DNA from: Clostridia bacterium
GTDB taxonomy: Bacteria; Bacillota; Clostridia; Oscillospirales; CAG-272
Direction of reading: 5' to 3'
Assembly (NCBI GenBank): GCA_900769475.1
Contig: CAAGGQ010000132.1
Location: 1 to 17,746, forward strand
Length of the DNA stretch: 17,746 nucleotides
This document shows positions 7,711 through 14,193 of this stretch, piece by piece (position 1 is the first letter of the stretch; each line of letters opens with the position of its first letter). The notes beneath the pieces were generated by a model. That model made no database searches and was not told the origin of the DNA. It saw only the letters and a program-made list of their open reading frames with translations. The position numbers and the translations under genes were made by a program.

Positions 7711-8976
7711 ATGAAAAAATTAAAAGTGATCCTCATTGGCGCGGGAAACCGCGGAACGACCTACGCCCGTTTGGGAAAGGAGCATTGCCCCGAATTTGAG
7801 CTGGTGGGCGTTGCCGATCCCAAGCCCCATCGCAGAAACTACATTCGTGATATGTTCGATCTTCCCGAAAGCGCTTGCTTTGAATCCTGGGAGGATATTC
7901 TGGCTCTTCCCAAAATGGCCGACGCCGCCATCATTGCAACCCAGGACAATATGCACTACGAGCCCGCCATGAAAGCCATTGAGCTGGGCTATCATCTGCT
8001 TCTGGAAAAGCCCGCAGCTCCCACCCCCGAGGAGTGCCTTGCCATTGACCGCGCAGCTACCGCCAAGGGTCTGGAGGTCATTATTTGCCACGTGCTGCGC
8101 TTTACCCCCTTCTTTACCACCCTGAAGCGATTGATCGACGAGGGCAGAGTGGGTCGCGTGATCAATATGATCCATTTGGAGGGTGTTGGAAATATCCATC
8201 AGTCCCACAGCTACGTGCGCGGAAACTGGGGCAACGTGGGCAGATCCACCCCCATGATCCTTGCCAAGAGCTGCCATGATATTGATATTCTTCAATGGCT
8301 CCTGAACGAGCGTTGCACCCGCGTGCAGAGCTTTGGCTCCCTCTCCTATTTCAACGCCGAAAACAAGCCCGAGGGCGCGCCCGAATTTTGCGTGGACGGT
8401 TGCCCCGCCAAGGAGACCTGTCCTTACCACGCCGGTAAGGTCTACGCCGAGCTGAAGCGCTTCGTCCGCCACGCCACCGGCAAGCACGATCCTACCGACG
8501 CGGACATCGACTACGCCATTCGTAACACCAACTACGGCAGATGCGTATTCCAGCTGGACAACGACGCCGTAGACCACCAGGTGGTGAATTTGGAATACGA
8601 GGACGGCGCCACCGTTTCCTTTACCATGAGCGGCTTTAACAAGGGCGGACGCAAGATCCGCATTATGGGTACCAAGGGCGAGATCGAGGGCGATATGTCG
8701 AAAACAACCGTAAAGCTCTATCGCTTTGACACCATGGAGACCGAGGAGATCCCGATTGTGAACGCGGTCACCGACGAAACCATCTTTGGCGGTCACGGCG
8801 GCGGTGATCTGGGAATCATCAAAGCCTTCTGCCAGTTCATGACGGGTACTTATACGGGCAATTCCATCACCAACATTACCACCTCGGTGGAGAATCATCT
8901 GGTCACCTTTGCGGCCGAGGACGCTCGCCTCAGCGGCTCCGTCATCACCATGGACGAGTATATAAAGGGCCTGTAA
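7711..8976 (+). CDS. Gfo/Idh/MocA-family oxidoreductase with cysteine cluster
   Basis: The 421-aa protein has an N-terminal Rossmann fold with GAGNRG at 10-15, EKP at 99-101 (the NAD(P) and catalytic Lys motif of the family) and KSCHDIDIL at 186-194, the usual second-domain catalytic segment. Cys227, Cys231 and Cys237 (CVDGCPAKETCPY) form a cluster, possibly a metal site, seen in a subgroup of these sugar and inositol dehydrogenases. The start is ATG 7711; an open extension upstream overlaps metH in another frame. Only 34 bases separate it from metH and no terminator lies between, so read-through from the methionine operon is likely. The link to methionine metabolism is not obvious and the substrate is unknown. 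Confidence 0.9.
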   Translation: MKKLKVILIGAGNRGTTYARLGKEHCPEFELVGVADPKPHRRNYIRDMFDLPESACFESWEDILALPKMADAAIIATQDNMHYEPAMKAIELGYHLLLEKPAAPTPEECLAIDRAATAKGLEVIICHVLRFTPFFTTLKRLIDEGRVGRVINMIHLEGVGNIHQSHSYVRGNWGNVGRSTPMILAKSCHDIDILQWLLNERCTRVQSFGSLSYFNAENKPEGAPEFCVDGCPAKETCPYHAGKVYAELKRFVRHATGKHDPTDADIDYAIRNTNYGRCVFQLDNDAVDHQVVNLEYEDGATVSFTMSGFNKGGRKIRIMGTKGEIEGDMSKTTVKLYRFDTMETEEIPIVNAVTDETIFGGHGGGDLGIIKAFCQFMTGTYTGNSITNITTSVENHLVTFAAEDARLSGSVITMDEYIKGL

Positions 8977-9022
8977 TTCTGTGTTAATACAACGCGGATT
9001 TGCCCCGCAGGAAACAAGTCAT

Positions 9023-9048
9023 AACCACCGGCACTGCCGGTGGTTTTC
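9023..9048 (+). terminator. Terminator after the Gfo/Idh/MocA gene
   Basis: A perfect 10-bp stem (9023-9032 with 9036-9045, GC-rich CCACCGGC arm) with loop ACT is followed by a short T-run, 47 bases after the stop codon. Confidence 0.75.
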
Positions 9049-9061
9049 GAATTACAAACAA

Positions 9062-9098
9062 AAATCGCGTAGCCGTGCTCTTCACGGCTACGCGATTT
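9062..9098 (-). terminator. Terminator of the EamA permease gene
   Basis: A perfect 16-bp stem (9062-9077 with 9083-9098) has a 5-base loop. On the minus strand it is followed by TTTTTGTTTG, and it lies 18 bases after the permease stop. It can also back up the plus-strand terminator 15 bases away. Confidence 0.85.
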
Positions 9099-9115
9099 GA
9101 CGTTCGGATTCGTTT

Positions 9116-10018
9116 TCATCCTCTGTTCTTCTTTTTTCGAAACAGCGGCTCGTCCTTGGCACAGAGGAAGGCGCCAACGATCATCAAACCCAGGGCTCCA
9201 AAATAGGTAAGCGGGGGAATCTCCCGGAAAATGGCCAGGGATAAGAGGGTGCCGATAAAGGGAGCCACGGCGTAATACGCGCTGGTACGCGCCGCGCCCA
9301 GCCTTCGCTGGGCATACACGTAAAAGAAAATACTGAGGCCATACGCCACAAAGCCCACACCAAGCACTCCCAACAAGCTCCACCAAGCATTGGTCCGCTC
9401 CCCAACGCAAAGGCCGAGGAGTACCGAGCCGCCGCCGGAAAAGATGCCCTTGAGCAGCACGATCTGCAAGGGGTCCTTTTCCGAGAGCCGCCGGGTGCAG
9501 TTGTTCTCCACGCCCCAGCAAACGCAGGCCAGGAGCACAAAGAGCGATCCCACCGAAACCTCCAGCCCCGAAAGATCCTCCAGGGAAAGCAGGGCGCAGG
9601 ACATGGTAACGAACAGGATCCCCGACCAGAGGCGGGGGCTGATGCGCTCCCGAAAGACCGCCAGGGCGATAAGAGCCGTGGCTACGATCTCAAAATTGTT
9701 CAGCAGGGACGCGTTGGCCGCCGTGGTATAGGAAAGTCCCAGCATCAAAAAGATGGGGGCCGCGATGTCCAACAGGATCATGGCAAGGGTGTACGGCAGG
9801 TCGGCGCGGGTCAAGGGAGCCTCGGCGACCGTCTTTCCACCTATTCTTCGGAGCAGGGCCACCACCCCCATGCCCAGGCCGGCACCAAGATAGAGGAAGC
9901 CCGCCATCAGCGTGGGAGGAATCTCCTCCAGGAGCAGCTTGGAAAGGGGGGAATTCAAGGCATAGAGCGCCGCCGCCAAAATGGCAAAAAAGATGCCTTG
10001 GGAAGTGGTTTTTTTCAT
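9116..10018 (-). CDS. DMT-superfamily permease, EamA type
   Basis: This 300-aa inner-membrane protein shows about ten hydrophobic helices arranged as two repeats of five, the EamA/drug-metabolite transporter layout. The first repeat begins GIFFAILAAALYALNSPLSK, with the family's N-terminal helix followed by a conserved Pro and Lys/Ser; the second begins near GSLFVLLACVCWGVENNCTR. The start is ATG 10018, preceded by AGAGGAGAAGG; an in-frame ATG 48 bases upstream would overlap the end of the FliB-like gene and has no Shine-Dalgarno. It lies 25 bases downstream of that gene on the same strand, so the two may share a transcript. The exported solute cannot be told from sequence. Confidence 0.9.
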   Translation of the reverse strand: MKKTTSQGIFFAILAAALYALNSPLSKLLLEEIPPTLMAGFLYLGAGLGMGVVALLRRIGGKTVAEAPLTRADLPYTLAMILLDIAAPIFLMLGLSYTTAANASLLNNFEIVATALIALAVFRERISPRLWSGILFVTMSCALLSLEDLSGLEVSVGSLFVLLACVCWGVENNCTRRLSEKDPLQIVLLKGIFSGGGSVLLGLCVGERTNAWWSLLGVLGVGFVAYGLSIFFYVYAQRRLGAARTSAYYAVAPFIGTLLSLAIFREIPPLTYFGALGLMIVGAFLCAKDEPLFRKKKNRG

Positions 10019-10043
10019 GTCCTTCTCCTCTTTCGCTGTTTTT

Positions 10044-10955
10044 TCATTCTTCCCCCAAAAAGGCATTGCGGAGGATCTCGGTATTTTCCTCGGAGTATTC
10101 CAGCTCCTCGGACAGGGCCCGCGCCAGGGGGATCAGATCCTCGGCTCGCTCCACGCCCTCTCGGGCGGCCAGCGACGCCAACAGCCGCTCGAGCACCAGG
10201 CAACCGCCCAGACGCGCGCAAAAATCGGCCTCGTCCCACGCCTCAGTGACGTGACGGTAGACGAAATAGGCCAAAGCTCGCTCCAGAGCAGGCTCCAGGG
10301 TAGAGGGCACTTGGGCATCCATAGAGAACGATTTTCCCCAGGCGCGATGGGCTTCGTCCATGTATTCCAAGGACTCCAAAAGCGCCCGCCACTCCCCGTC
10401 CGAGTGCACGACGGGAGATACGCCAAAGGTCTCCTCGATCTTCTGCAACCGCTCCCCATAGGGACGCGTCTCCCGCAGAAACCCAAAGATGATCTCCCGA
10501 TACGGCAGGGCGTCGAAGAAATCCCCTTCCGGTTCTCCCTCGACCTCTCCCAACTCGATCCATTCGTCGTAGTCGTCCGAGGTCAGGACCCGGCGGCAGG
10601 CCTCCTCGCAGGCCATGCCCAGGCCCACCTCACGGCCGCGGCTCGTATCGTTGTAAAAGCGGGGATGCTCCCGACAGATCCGGCAGAGCGCCTCCTCCCC
10701 CAGCTCCAGGATCAGCCGGCACAGCCCTCCCGGCTCCAGATGGGGACAACGCTCCCCCTCCCCCAGGCGAAAGTGGGGCGTCCCCTCGGTGGAGATGCTC
10801 TCCCGGAGCACCCTGCCGTAGGGATGGGAGAGGGTGGAGTAGTTCTGCAGGCTCTGCTCGTCCACATCGATCTCCCAGCCCACACAGCAGGTATGGGTAC
10901 AGCGGTCGGCAATGCATGCAAAGCGAGAATAATAGGCGGGGGCGTACAGCTTCAT
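10044..10955 (-). CDS. FliB-like flagellin lysine-N-methylase family protein (cysteine cluster)
   Basis: The 303-aa protein begins MKLYAPAYYSRFACIADRC and carries Cys14, 19, 23 and 24 (CxxxCC), then Cys70, 79, 91, 94, 116 and 120 in the arrangement CPHLEPGGLC, CRICREHPRF, GMACEEAC. This is the N-terminal cysteine cluster of the FliB / YkgJ (CxxCxxCC) family, thought to bind a metal or Fe-S centre. In Salmonella FliB methylates flagellin lysines. No flagellar gene is visible here, so the name should not be taken as the function. The start is set by AAGGAG 7-8 bases before ATG 10955; the longer open frame upstream crosses the promoter. It is transcribed before the EamA permease gene. Confidence 0.82.
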   Translation of the reverse strand: MKLYAPAYYSRFACIADRCTHTCCVGWEIDVDEQSLQNYSTLSHPYGRVLRESISTEGTPHFRLGEGERCPHLEPGGLCRLILELGEEALCRICREHPRFYNDTSRGREVGLGMACEEACRRVLTSDDYDEWIELGEVEGEPEGDFFDALPYREIIFGFLRETRPYGERLQKIEETFGVSPVVHSDGEWRALLESLEYMDEAHRAWGKSFSMDAQVPSTLEPALERALAYFVYRHVTEAWDEADFCARLGGCLVLERLLASLAAREGVERAEDLIPLARALSEELEYSEENTEILRNAFLGEE

Positions 10956-11012
10956 AATGCAACTCCTTGGAACGGTGGCGGGATCGACACCTCTGCCATC
11001 CCGTTTTTTGCT

Positions 11013-11041
11013 ATTATAGCATATTTTTTCCTCTTTTTCAA
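11013..11041 (-). promoter_or_regulatory. Promoter of the FliB-like gene
   Basis: On the minus strand TTGAAA (11041-11036), a 17-bp spacer and a perfect TATAAT (11018-11013), about 60 bases before the start codon. Confidence 0.8.
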
Positions 11042-11058
11042 CATCCGGGAAAATTCCC

Positions 11059-11087
11059 TTGACTTTTGGGCAAAAATCGAATATAAT
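11059..11087 (+). promoter_or_regulatory. Promoter of the cysteine-rich membrane protein gene
   Basis: TTGACT at 11059-11064, a 17-bp spacer and TATAAT at 11082-11087, close to consensus. Its -35 is back to back with that of the divergent promoter, with 17 bases between the two hexamers, so the two could share a regulator. Confidence 0.8.
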
Positions 11088-11167
11088 AGGGTAACGAAGA
11101 GAAGAATGGAAAGATTCGAGGGCCCACCGCCACACGGCACGTGAGCCCTTTGTAACATGGGTAGGAT

Positions 11168-11923
11168 ATGAACCAAAGAAAACGAAAGCTAACTCCGATC
11201 TGCGTGCTTCATTACGTGAAGCTCCTTTATCGCTCCGCCCTCTTTTTGCTGGCGGCGGTGACCTACGTGATCGGTCGGATCCACCACTCGGGGGAGCTGT
11301 TCCAGGGCTATGAAAAGGACGTTTGGCTCATGGGAATCATCTCCCTGGTCTATATTACGGAAATGGCCTTCCGCTTTTTCCCCTCCCGATTGGAGAGCCC
11401 GGGCTGTCAAAAGCAGTTCCGCAGGAACTACCGCCTCACGGGAGAGAAAACACCCCGTCTGCAATCCCGAAAGCGCACCCTGGCCGTGGTGCTGGTGTGG
11501 CTGGCACTCAACGGTGTGATCGGCCTTTTGTATTTCACCAACGTGATCGATCGGGGCATCCTGATCCTGATCAGCCTGGCCTACGGCGTTTGCGATATGA
11601 TCTGCATCCTCTTCTTCTGTCCCTTCCAGACCTGGCTGATGAAGAACCGTTGCTGTACCGTCTGCCGCATCTACAACTGGGATTTTGCCATGATGTTCAC
11701 CCCGCTGGTCTTTCTTCCCAATCTGTACACCTGGAGCCTGCTGGGTATGTCGCTGCTGCTTCTGCTCCGCTGGGAGATCTCCCTGTGGCGGCACCCCGAA
11801 CGCTTTTCCGAGGCCACCAACGCCTGCCTGAGCTGTCAGAACTGCGAGGAAAAGCTCTGTCACCACAAGACCCAGCTCCGCACTTTCTGGCGCAAGAACC
11901 GCGCCCGCTTTAAGTTTCGTTGA
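11168..11923 (+). CDS. Cysteine-rich multi-pass membrane protein, unknown function
   Basis: I do not recognise this 251-aa protein. Hydrophobic segments at about 17-37, 52-70, 103-124, 129-151 and 171-200 predict about five membrane helices. A positively charged loop lies at 81-103. Cysteines cluster in two places: Cys151, 162, 163 and 166 (CPFQ, RCCTVCR) and, in the C-terminal soluble tail, Cys220, 223, 226 and 231 followed by two His (CLSCQNCEEKLCHH). The second cluster could bind a metal ion. The start codon has only a poor, very close GGTAGG, so translation may be weak. It has its own near-consensus promoter and a strong terminator, so it is a single-gene unit. Confidence 0.8.
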   Translation: MNQRKRKLTPICVLHYVKLLYRSALFLLAAVTYVIGRIHHSGELFQGYEKDVWLMGIISLVYITEMAFRFFPSRLESPGCQKQFRRNYRLTGEKTPRLQSRKRTLAVVLVWLALNGVIGLLYFTNVIDRGILILISLAYGVCDMICILFFCPFQTWLMKNRCCTVCRIYNWDFAMMFTPLVFLPNLYTWSLLGMSLLLLLRWEISLWRHPERFSEATNACLSCQNCEEKLCHHKTQLRTFWRKNRARFKFR

Positions 11924-11938
11924 CCGAAAAAACAAACA

Positions 11939-11984
11939 ACCCGATTCCTTCCGAGAAACCTCGAAGGAATCGGGTCTTTTTTTA
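11939..11984. terminator. Bidirectional terminator between convergent genes
   Basis: A 12-13 bp stem (11939-11951 with 11963-11975) is extended by GAG/CTC inside the loop. T-rich tracts follow on both strands: TCTTTTTTT on plus and TTTGTTTTTT on minus. It ends the membrane protein gene; its plus-strand T-run overlaps the stop codon of the ECF gene, which it also terminates in the other direction. Confidence 0.85.
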
Positions 11985-12521
11985 CTTTTTCATTGGCAGG
12001 ATCCGCGGATGCTCGAGAAACATCACGAGAAGCGGGATCAGAAGGATCTGCAAAAGGATCCCGGGAATGGCGTTGGTCACGGCGCCCGCAAGAAAGGCCG
12101 CCGGAAGAAAGCGTTCCCCTTCCACCCCAAGGCATACGAGCATGGCACCGCCCCAAACCAGGCGTCCCGCGAGCATGGCCACCAGCAAGGAAGCATAGAC
12201 GTAGGGCTTTTTGCGAGGAAGCTGACGATGCATCCATCCCGCCACGGCACCGTAGGTAGCCAGCTCCAACGCCATACAAAGGGCGGTGGGATACAGGGGC
12301 GGCATCCCCAGGGTGAGCGACCGAAGGAGGGGGGCCACTAGCCCCACAGCCAAACCCCAGGGGCCTCCGCACAGGAAGCCACACAGCAGGACGGGCAGGT
12401 GCATGGGACAGAGCATGGAGCCGATCTCGGGGATCTGCCCTGTGAGAAAGGGCAGGACGTAGGCCAGCGCCAAAAAGAACGCCGCCAGGATCATTCTTAC
12501 CGTCTTTTCGTGGGTCTTCAT
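11982..12521 (-). CDS. ECF transporter S component (substrate-binding membrane subunit)
   Basis: The 179-aa protein has about six membrane helices and the typical S-component text: ALAYVLPFLTGQIPEIGSML, then HLPVLLCGFLCGGPWGLAVG, MPPLYPTALCMALELATYG and GRLVWGG. S components bind a vitamin or its precursor and dock on a shared EcfT/EcfA1/EcfA2 module, which is not in this window. The substrate is not certain; relatives are annotated for pantothenate, cobalamin and others. A B12 role would suit the nearby metH but is inference only. Start: ATG 12521 with GGGAGG 5 bases upstream (a GTG at 12524 is possible). A small hairpin (12537-12551) precedes the Shine-Dalgarno site; no riboswitch is visible in the short leader. 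Confidence 0.85.
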   Translation of the reverse strand: MKTHEKTVRMILAAFFLALAYVLPFLTGQIPEIGSMLCPMHLPVLLCGFLCGGPWGLAVGLVAPLLRSLTLGMPPLYPTALCMALELATYGAVAGWMHRQLPRKKPYVYASLLVAMLAGRLVWGGAMLVCLGVEGERFLPAAFLAGAVTNAIPGILLQILLIPLLVMFLEHPRILPMKK

Positions 12522-12565
12522 CACACCCTCCCTTCCCCAAAGCTTCTTTGGAATACGTTGCTTCT

Positions 12566-12594
12566 ATTATATAGCAACCGGCGTCCCATGTCAA
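12566..12594 (-). promoter_or_regulatory. Consensus promoter of the ECF S component gene
   Basis: On the minus strand TTGACA (12594-12589), a 17-bp spacer and TATAAT (12571-12566), a perfect sigma-A promoter. The repeat element begins only 11 bases upstream of its -35. Confidence 0.88.
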
Positions 12595-12605
12595 CCGTTT
12601 TACAC

Positions 12606-12735
12606 CAAATCACGCATGAGGACGTGGATATCAATAAAATGATGCATCGCCTTGCGGCGGCAATGATGTTGAGCTGACGCTCAAATGATGTTGCGTGCAA
12701 GCACGCAAACGATGTTGTGTCCTACGGACACAAAT
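12606..12735. repeat. Hairpin array A (ATGATG-linked), left part of repeat element copy 1
   Basis: The array starts at CAAATCACG (12606-12614). Four short perfect hairpins with unrelated stems are separated by ATGATG or ACGATG linkers: 12648-12659 (CGCC/GGCG), 12669-12684 (TTGAGC/GCTCAA), 12691-12708 (TTGCGTGC/GCACGCAA) and 12715-12733 (TTGTGTCC/GGACACAA). No protein-coding signal is seen. Its last three hairpins correspond one to one with those of array D, with changed but still complementary stems. All linkers point one way, whereas arrays B-D have two opposed halves. Confidence 0.85.
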
Positions 12736-12736
12736 G

Positions 12737-12768
12737 AAAAAATCCAAGTCTTTCGACTTGGATTTTTT
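12737..12768 (-). terminator. Terminator hairpin of repeat element copy 1
   Basis: A perfect 14-bp stem (12737-12750 with 12755-12768) has an A6/T6 base and, on the minus strand, a GAAA loop. The T-run follows the stem in both directions. It lies about 150 bases after the stop of the minus-strand membrane gene and would end that transcript. Confidence 0.8.
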
Positions 12769-12780
12769 GGCACAACCTTT

Positions 12781-12926
12781 CAAAATAGATCCGTACCGCA
12801 AGTTTTTTCGAAATCGATCCGTGTTTTGAGGCACAAGGATAGACTTATCCCTTGGTGATGATGGGCGCAAAAAGTTATCCGAGGTCTGTCGGGCTTTCGC
12901 GCCATGTTTGCAAACGAATCTATGTA
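12781..12926. repeat. Conserved core of repeat element copy 1
   Basis: This 146-bp segment is the first of three homologous cores (others at 14041-14184 and 15065-15211). It contains AAATAGATCCG at 12783 and AAATCGATCCG at 12811, 28 bases apart as in the other copies, and the inverted pair GGATA/TATCC around 12837-12850. ATAGACT (12839) pairs with AATCTAT (12917) with one mismatch; ATGGGCGC pairs with GCGCCAT, and CCGA with TCGG. It ends TCTATGTA at the stop codon of the membrane gene. It is probably the 3' untranslated region of that gene's transcript. Confidence 0.8.
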
Positions 12927-13426
12927 GAAATTGTTTTCCTTTGATTTTTTGAAATAATCCACAAAACAAACAGACTGATAATATCTGCGCAAAAGAAAAA
13001 TTGGCATATAAGTGCTACAATAGAAGGAATTTTGTTATTTTTTATATTTTTTGCCAACGCAAAAAGCGAAATAGAACTGCTTGTTACCAAAACCATATAG
13101 TCAAACAGAATAAACATTAAAATCAATGGTAGTGTCATAAAAATCATCAAGGATGATATGAGTCCCATAACAAAAATGATAACATAAGAGGGAATGTGTA
13201 CTAGTTTAATGATGAGTGCCGATTGAATCAATTTATACGGCTCATCTTTTCGTGATAAAATAATAAATGTAATATTGCAGGCAAAAGGTAAAATCAAAAA
13301 CAAACCAACGAAGGCAGCAAGAGCAAACATGGCGGAATCACTGTTGGCATAACCCTCACTGAATACGAATCCCAAAACAAATGAATATGGGAAAAGCATT
13401 GCGGGTATTAAAAGCAATTTTTTCAT
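12920..13426 (-). CDS. Small multi-pass membrane protein, unknown function
   Basis: The 168-aa product has hydrophobic stretches at about 4-24, 35-57, 70-93, 97-122 and 133-158, so about five membrane helices with little loop sequence. I do not recognise a family. The start ATG at 13426 overlaps the stop of the four-helix-bundle gene (ATGA, four bases), with AGGAGG just upstream inside that gene, so the two are translationally coupled. The last codons and the TAG stop are formed by the edge of the repeat core (CATAGA), which means the repeat boundary has supplied or replaced the original end of the protein. Base composition is AT-rich, unlike the genes left of 12600. Confidence 0.72.
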   Translation of the reverse strand: MKKLLLIPAMLFPYSFVLGFVFSEGYANSDSAMFALAAFVGLFLILPFACNITFIILSRKDEPYKLIQSALIIKLVHIPSYVIIFVMGLISSLMIFMTLPLILMFILFDYMVLVTSSSISLFALAKNIKNNKIPSIVALICQFFFCADIISLFVLWIISKNQRKTIST

Positions 13427-13770
13427 TTTCCCCCCTCCTTTGCCGTGTTGATGGAGGCGATCAGCATTCTGCGGATTGAGCCGCAATCGTGCAGAATACT
13501 TTTCGCAAGATCTTCCGAAATAATATTTGCCTTTTGTGCTATTTCAATCCAATATTCTGTTTCATAGCATTCTTTGAGGGATATTTGGAGTTTCGCAACA
13601 AAGTCAGCTTTGCTGTGCGCATACTTTGCCTCTCTGATGTTTGCGCCAATGCTTGTTCCGCTTCTTTCAAGCTGATTTGATAAAGAATAATGTCCTTTGA
13701 TGCCGTCGGTCAAATTCAAAATTTTAACCGCAAATTCGGTTGACATATCTGCAAGTTTGTTTTCTGCCAT
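13423..13770 (-). CDS. Four-helix-bundle protein, S23/IVP family (related to Avd)
   Basis: The 115-aa protein matches the family found in 23S rRNA intervening sequences and, as Avd, next to reverse transcriptases of diversity-generating retroelements. Signature segments are QLERSGTSIGANIREA at 33-48, ADFVAKLQISLKECYETEYW at 55-74, and a basic C-terminal helix (RRMLIASINTAKEGGK). Family members form ring-like pentamers of four-helix bundles with a basic surface that can bind nucleic acid. Start: ATG 13770 with AGAGG 8 bases upstream; a GTG at 13779 is too close to the Shine-Dalgarno. No reverse transcriptase or rRNA is nearby; instead the gene sits among hairpin arrays. It is first in a two-gene unit with a membrane protein. 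Confidence 0.9.
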   Translation of the reverse strand: MAENKLADMSTEFAVKILNLTDGIKGHYSLSNQLERSGTSIGANIREAKYAHSKADFVAKLQISLKECYETEYWIEIAQKANIISEDLAKSILHDCGSIRRMLIASINTAKEGGK

Positions 13771-13790
13771 AGTTATCACCTCTTTCGCTT

Positions 13791-13819
13791 ATTATAGCAT
13801 AAATCGAAGTAAAAGTCAA
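13791..13819 (-). promoter_or_regulatory. Promoter of the four-helix-bundle unit
   Basis: TTGACT (13819-13814), a 17-bp spacer and TATAAT (13796-13791) on the minus strand. Hairpin array B begins directly at the -35. Confidence 0.82.
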
Positions 13820-13993
13820 TGAAATCGTGCTGCGCACGATGAAATCCGAGCAAGCTCGGATGAAATCTTCAGCCTACGGCTTCAGATGAAATTAAATCCG
13901 TCCTCTCTCTCCCCGCGAAGCGGGATTTCATCACGAAGTGATTTCATCCCACGTTAGTGGGATTTATCCCGTCCGCAAGGACGGATTTAACTG
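13820..13993. repeat. Hairpin array B (GATGAAAT linkers), left part of repeat element copy 2
   Basis: Left half: hairpins at 13824-13840 (ATCGTGC/GCACGAT), 13844-13861 (ATCCGAG/CTCGGAT) and about 13865-13887 (imperfect), joined by GATGAAAT. Right half: 13912-13924 (CCCGC-GAA-GCGGG), then ATCAC-GAA-GTGAT, ATCCCAC-GTTA-GTGGGAT and GTCC-GCAA-GGAC, joined by the complementary ATTTCATC. In addition TTAAATCCGTCC (13892-13903) has a perfect inverse copy at 13979-13990. The two halves can therefore pair through their linkers as well as fold locally. The linker differs from the ATGATG of the other arrays. No coding function is seen. Confidence 0.85.
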
Positions 13994-14027
13994 AAAAAAG
14001 CAGATTGCTTTCGCAATCTGCTTTTTT
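13994..14027 (-). terminator. Terminator hairpin of repeat element copy 2
   Basis: A perfect 15-bp stem (13994-14008 with 14013-14027), A6/T6 base and GAAA loop on the minus strand. It follows the core and would end transcripts of the minus-strand gene at 14194-14727. Confidence 0.82.
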
Positions 14028-14040
14028 CTTGTGATACCCT

Positions 14041-14184
14041 TACAAAATCGATCCGCACCATAAGTTTTTTCGAAATCGATCCGTGTTTTAAGGCAAGCGG
14101 ATAGACTTATCCCTTGGCGGTGATGAGTTGCGAAAAGCTTCCTAAGGAAAGTTTCCAACTATGACGGCAAACGAAGTCTATGTA
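14041..14184. repeat. Conserved core of repeat element copy 2
   Basis: Homologous to 12781-12926 and 15065-15211. AAATCGATCCG occurs at 14045 and 14073 (28 bases apart). ATAGACTT (14101-14108) pairs with AAGTCTAT (14174-14181). The inner part differs strongly in sequence from copies 1 and 3, yet pairing is kept: AGTTG (14126-14130) with CAACT (14156-14160), and CTTCC with GGAAAG around 14138-14151. This compensatory change argues for selection on structure. It ends TCTATGTA, nine bases from the stop codon of the next gene. Confidence 0.82.
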
Positions 14185-14193
14185 TTTGTCGCT

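Noticed and set aside
12631..12969. 112-aa minus-strand ORF
   Set aside because: It reads through the conserved core, the terminator and the hairpin array, and overlaps the end of the membrane protein gene.
13423..13770. Diversity-generating retroelement
   Set aside because: The four-helix-bundle protein is Avd-like, but no reverse transcriptase and no template/variable repeat pair is present.
13964..14158. Conserved peptide encoded by the repeat cores on the minus strand
   Set aside because: Similar frames exist in the three cores, but there is no ribosome binding site, frames run into the terminator, and changes follow base pairing rather than codon position.
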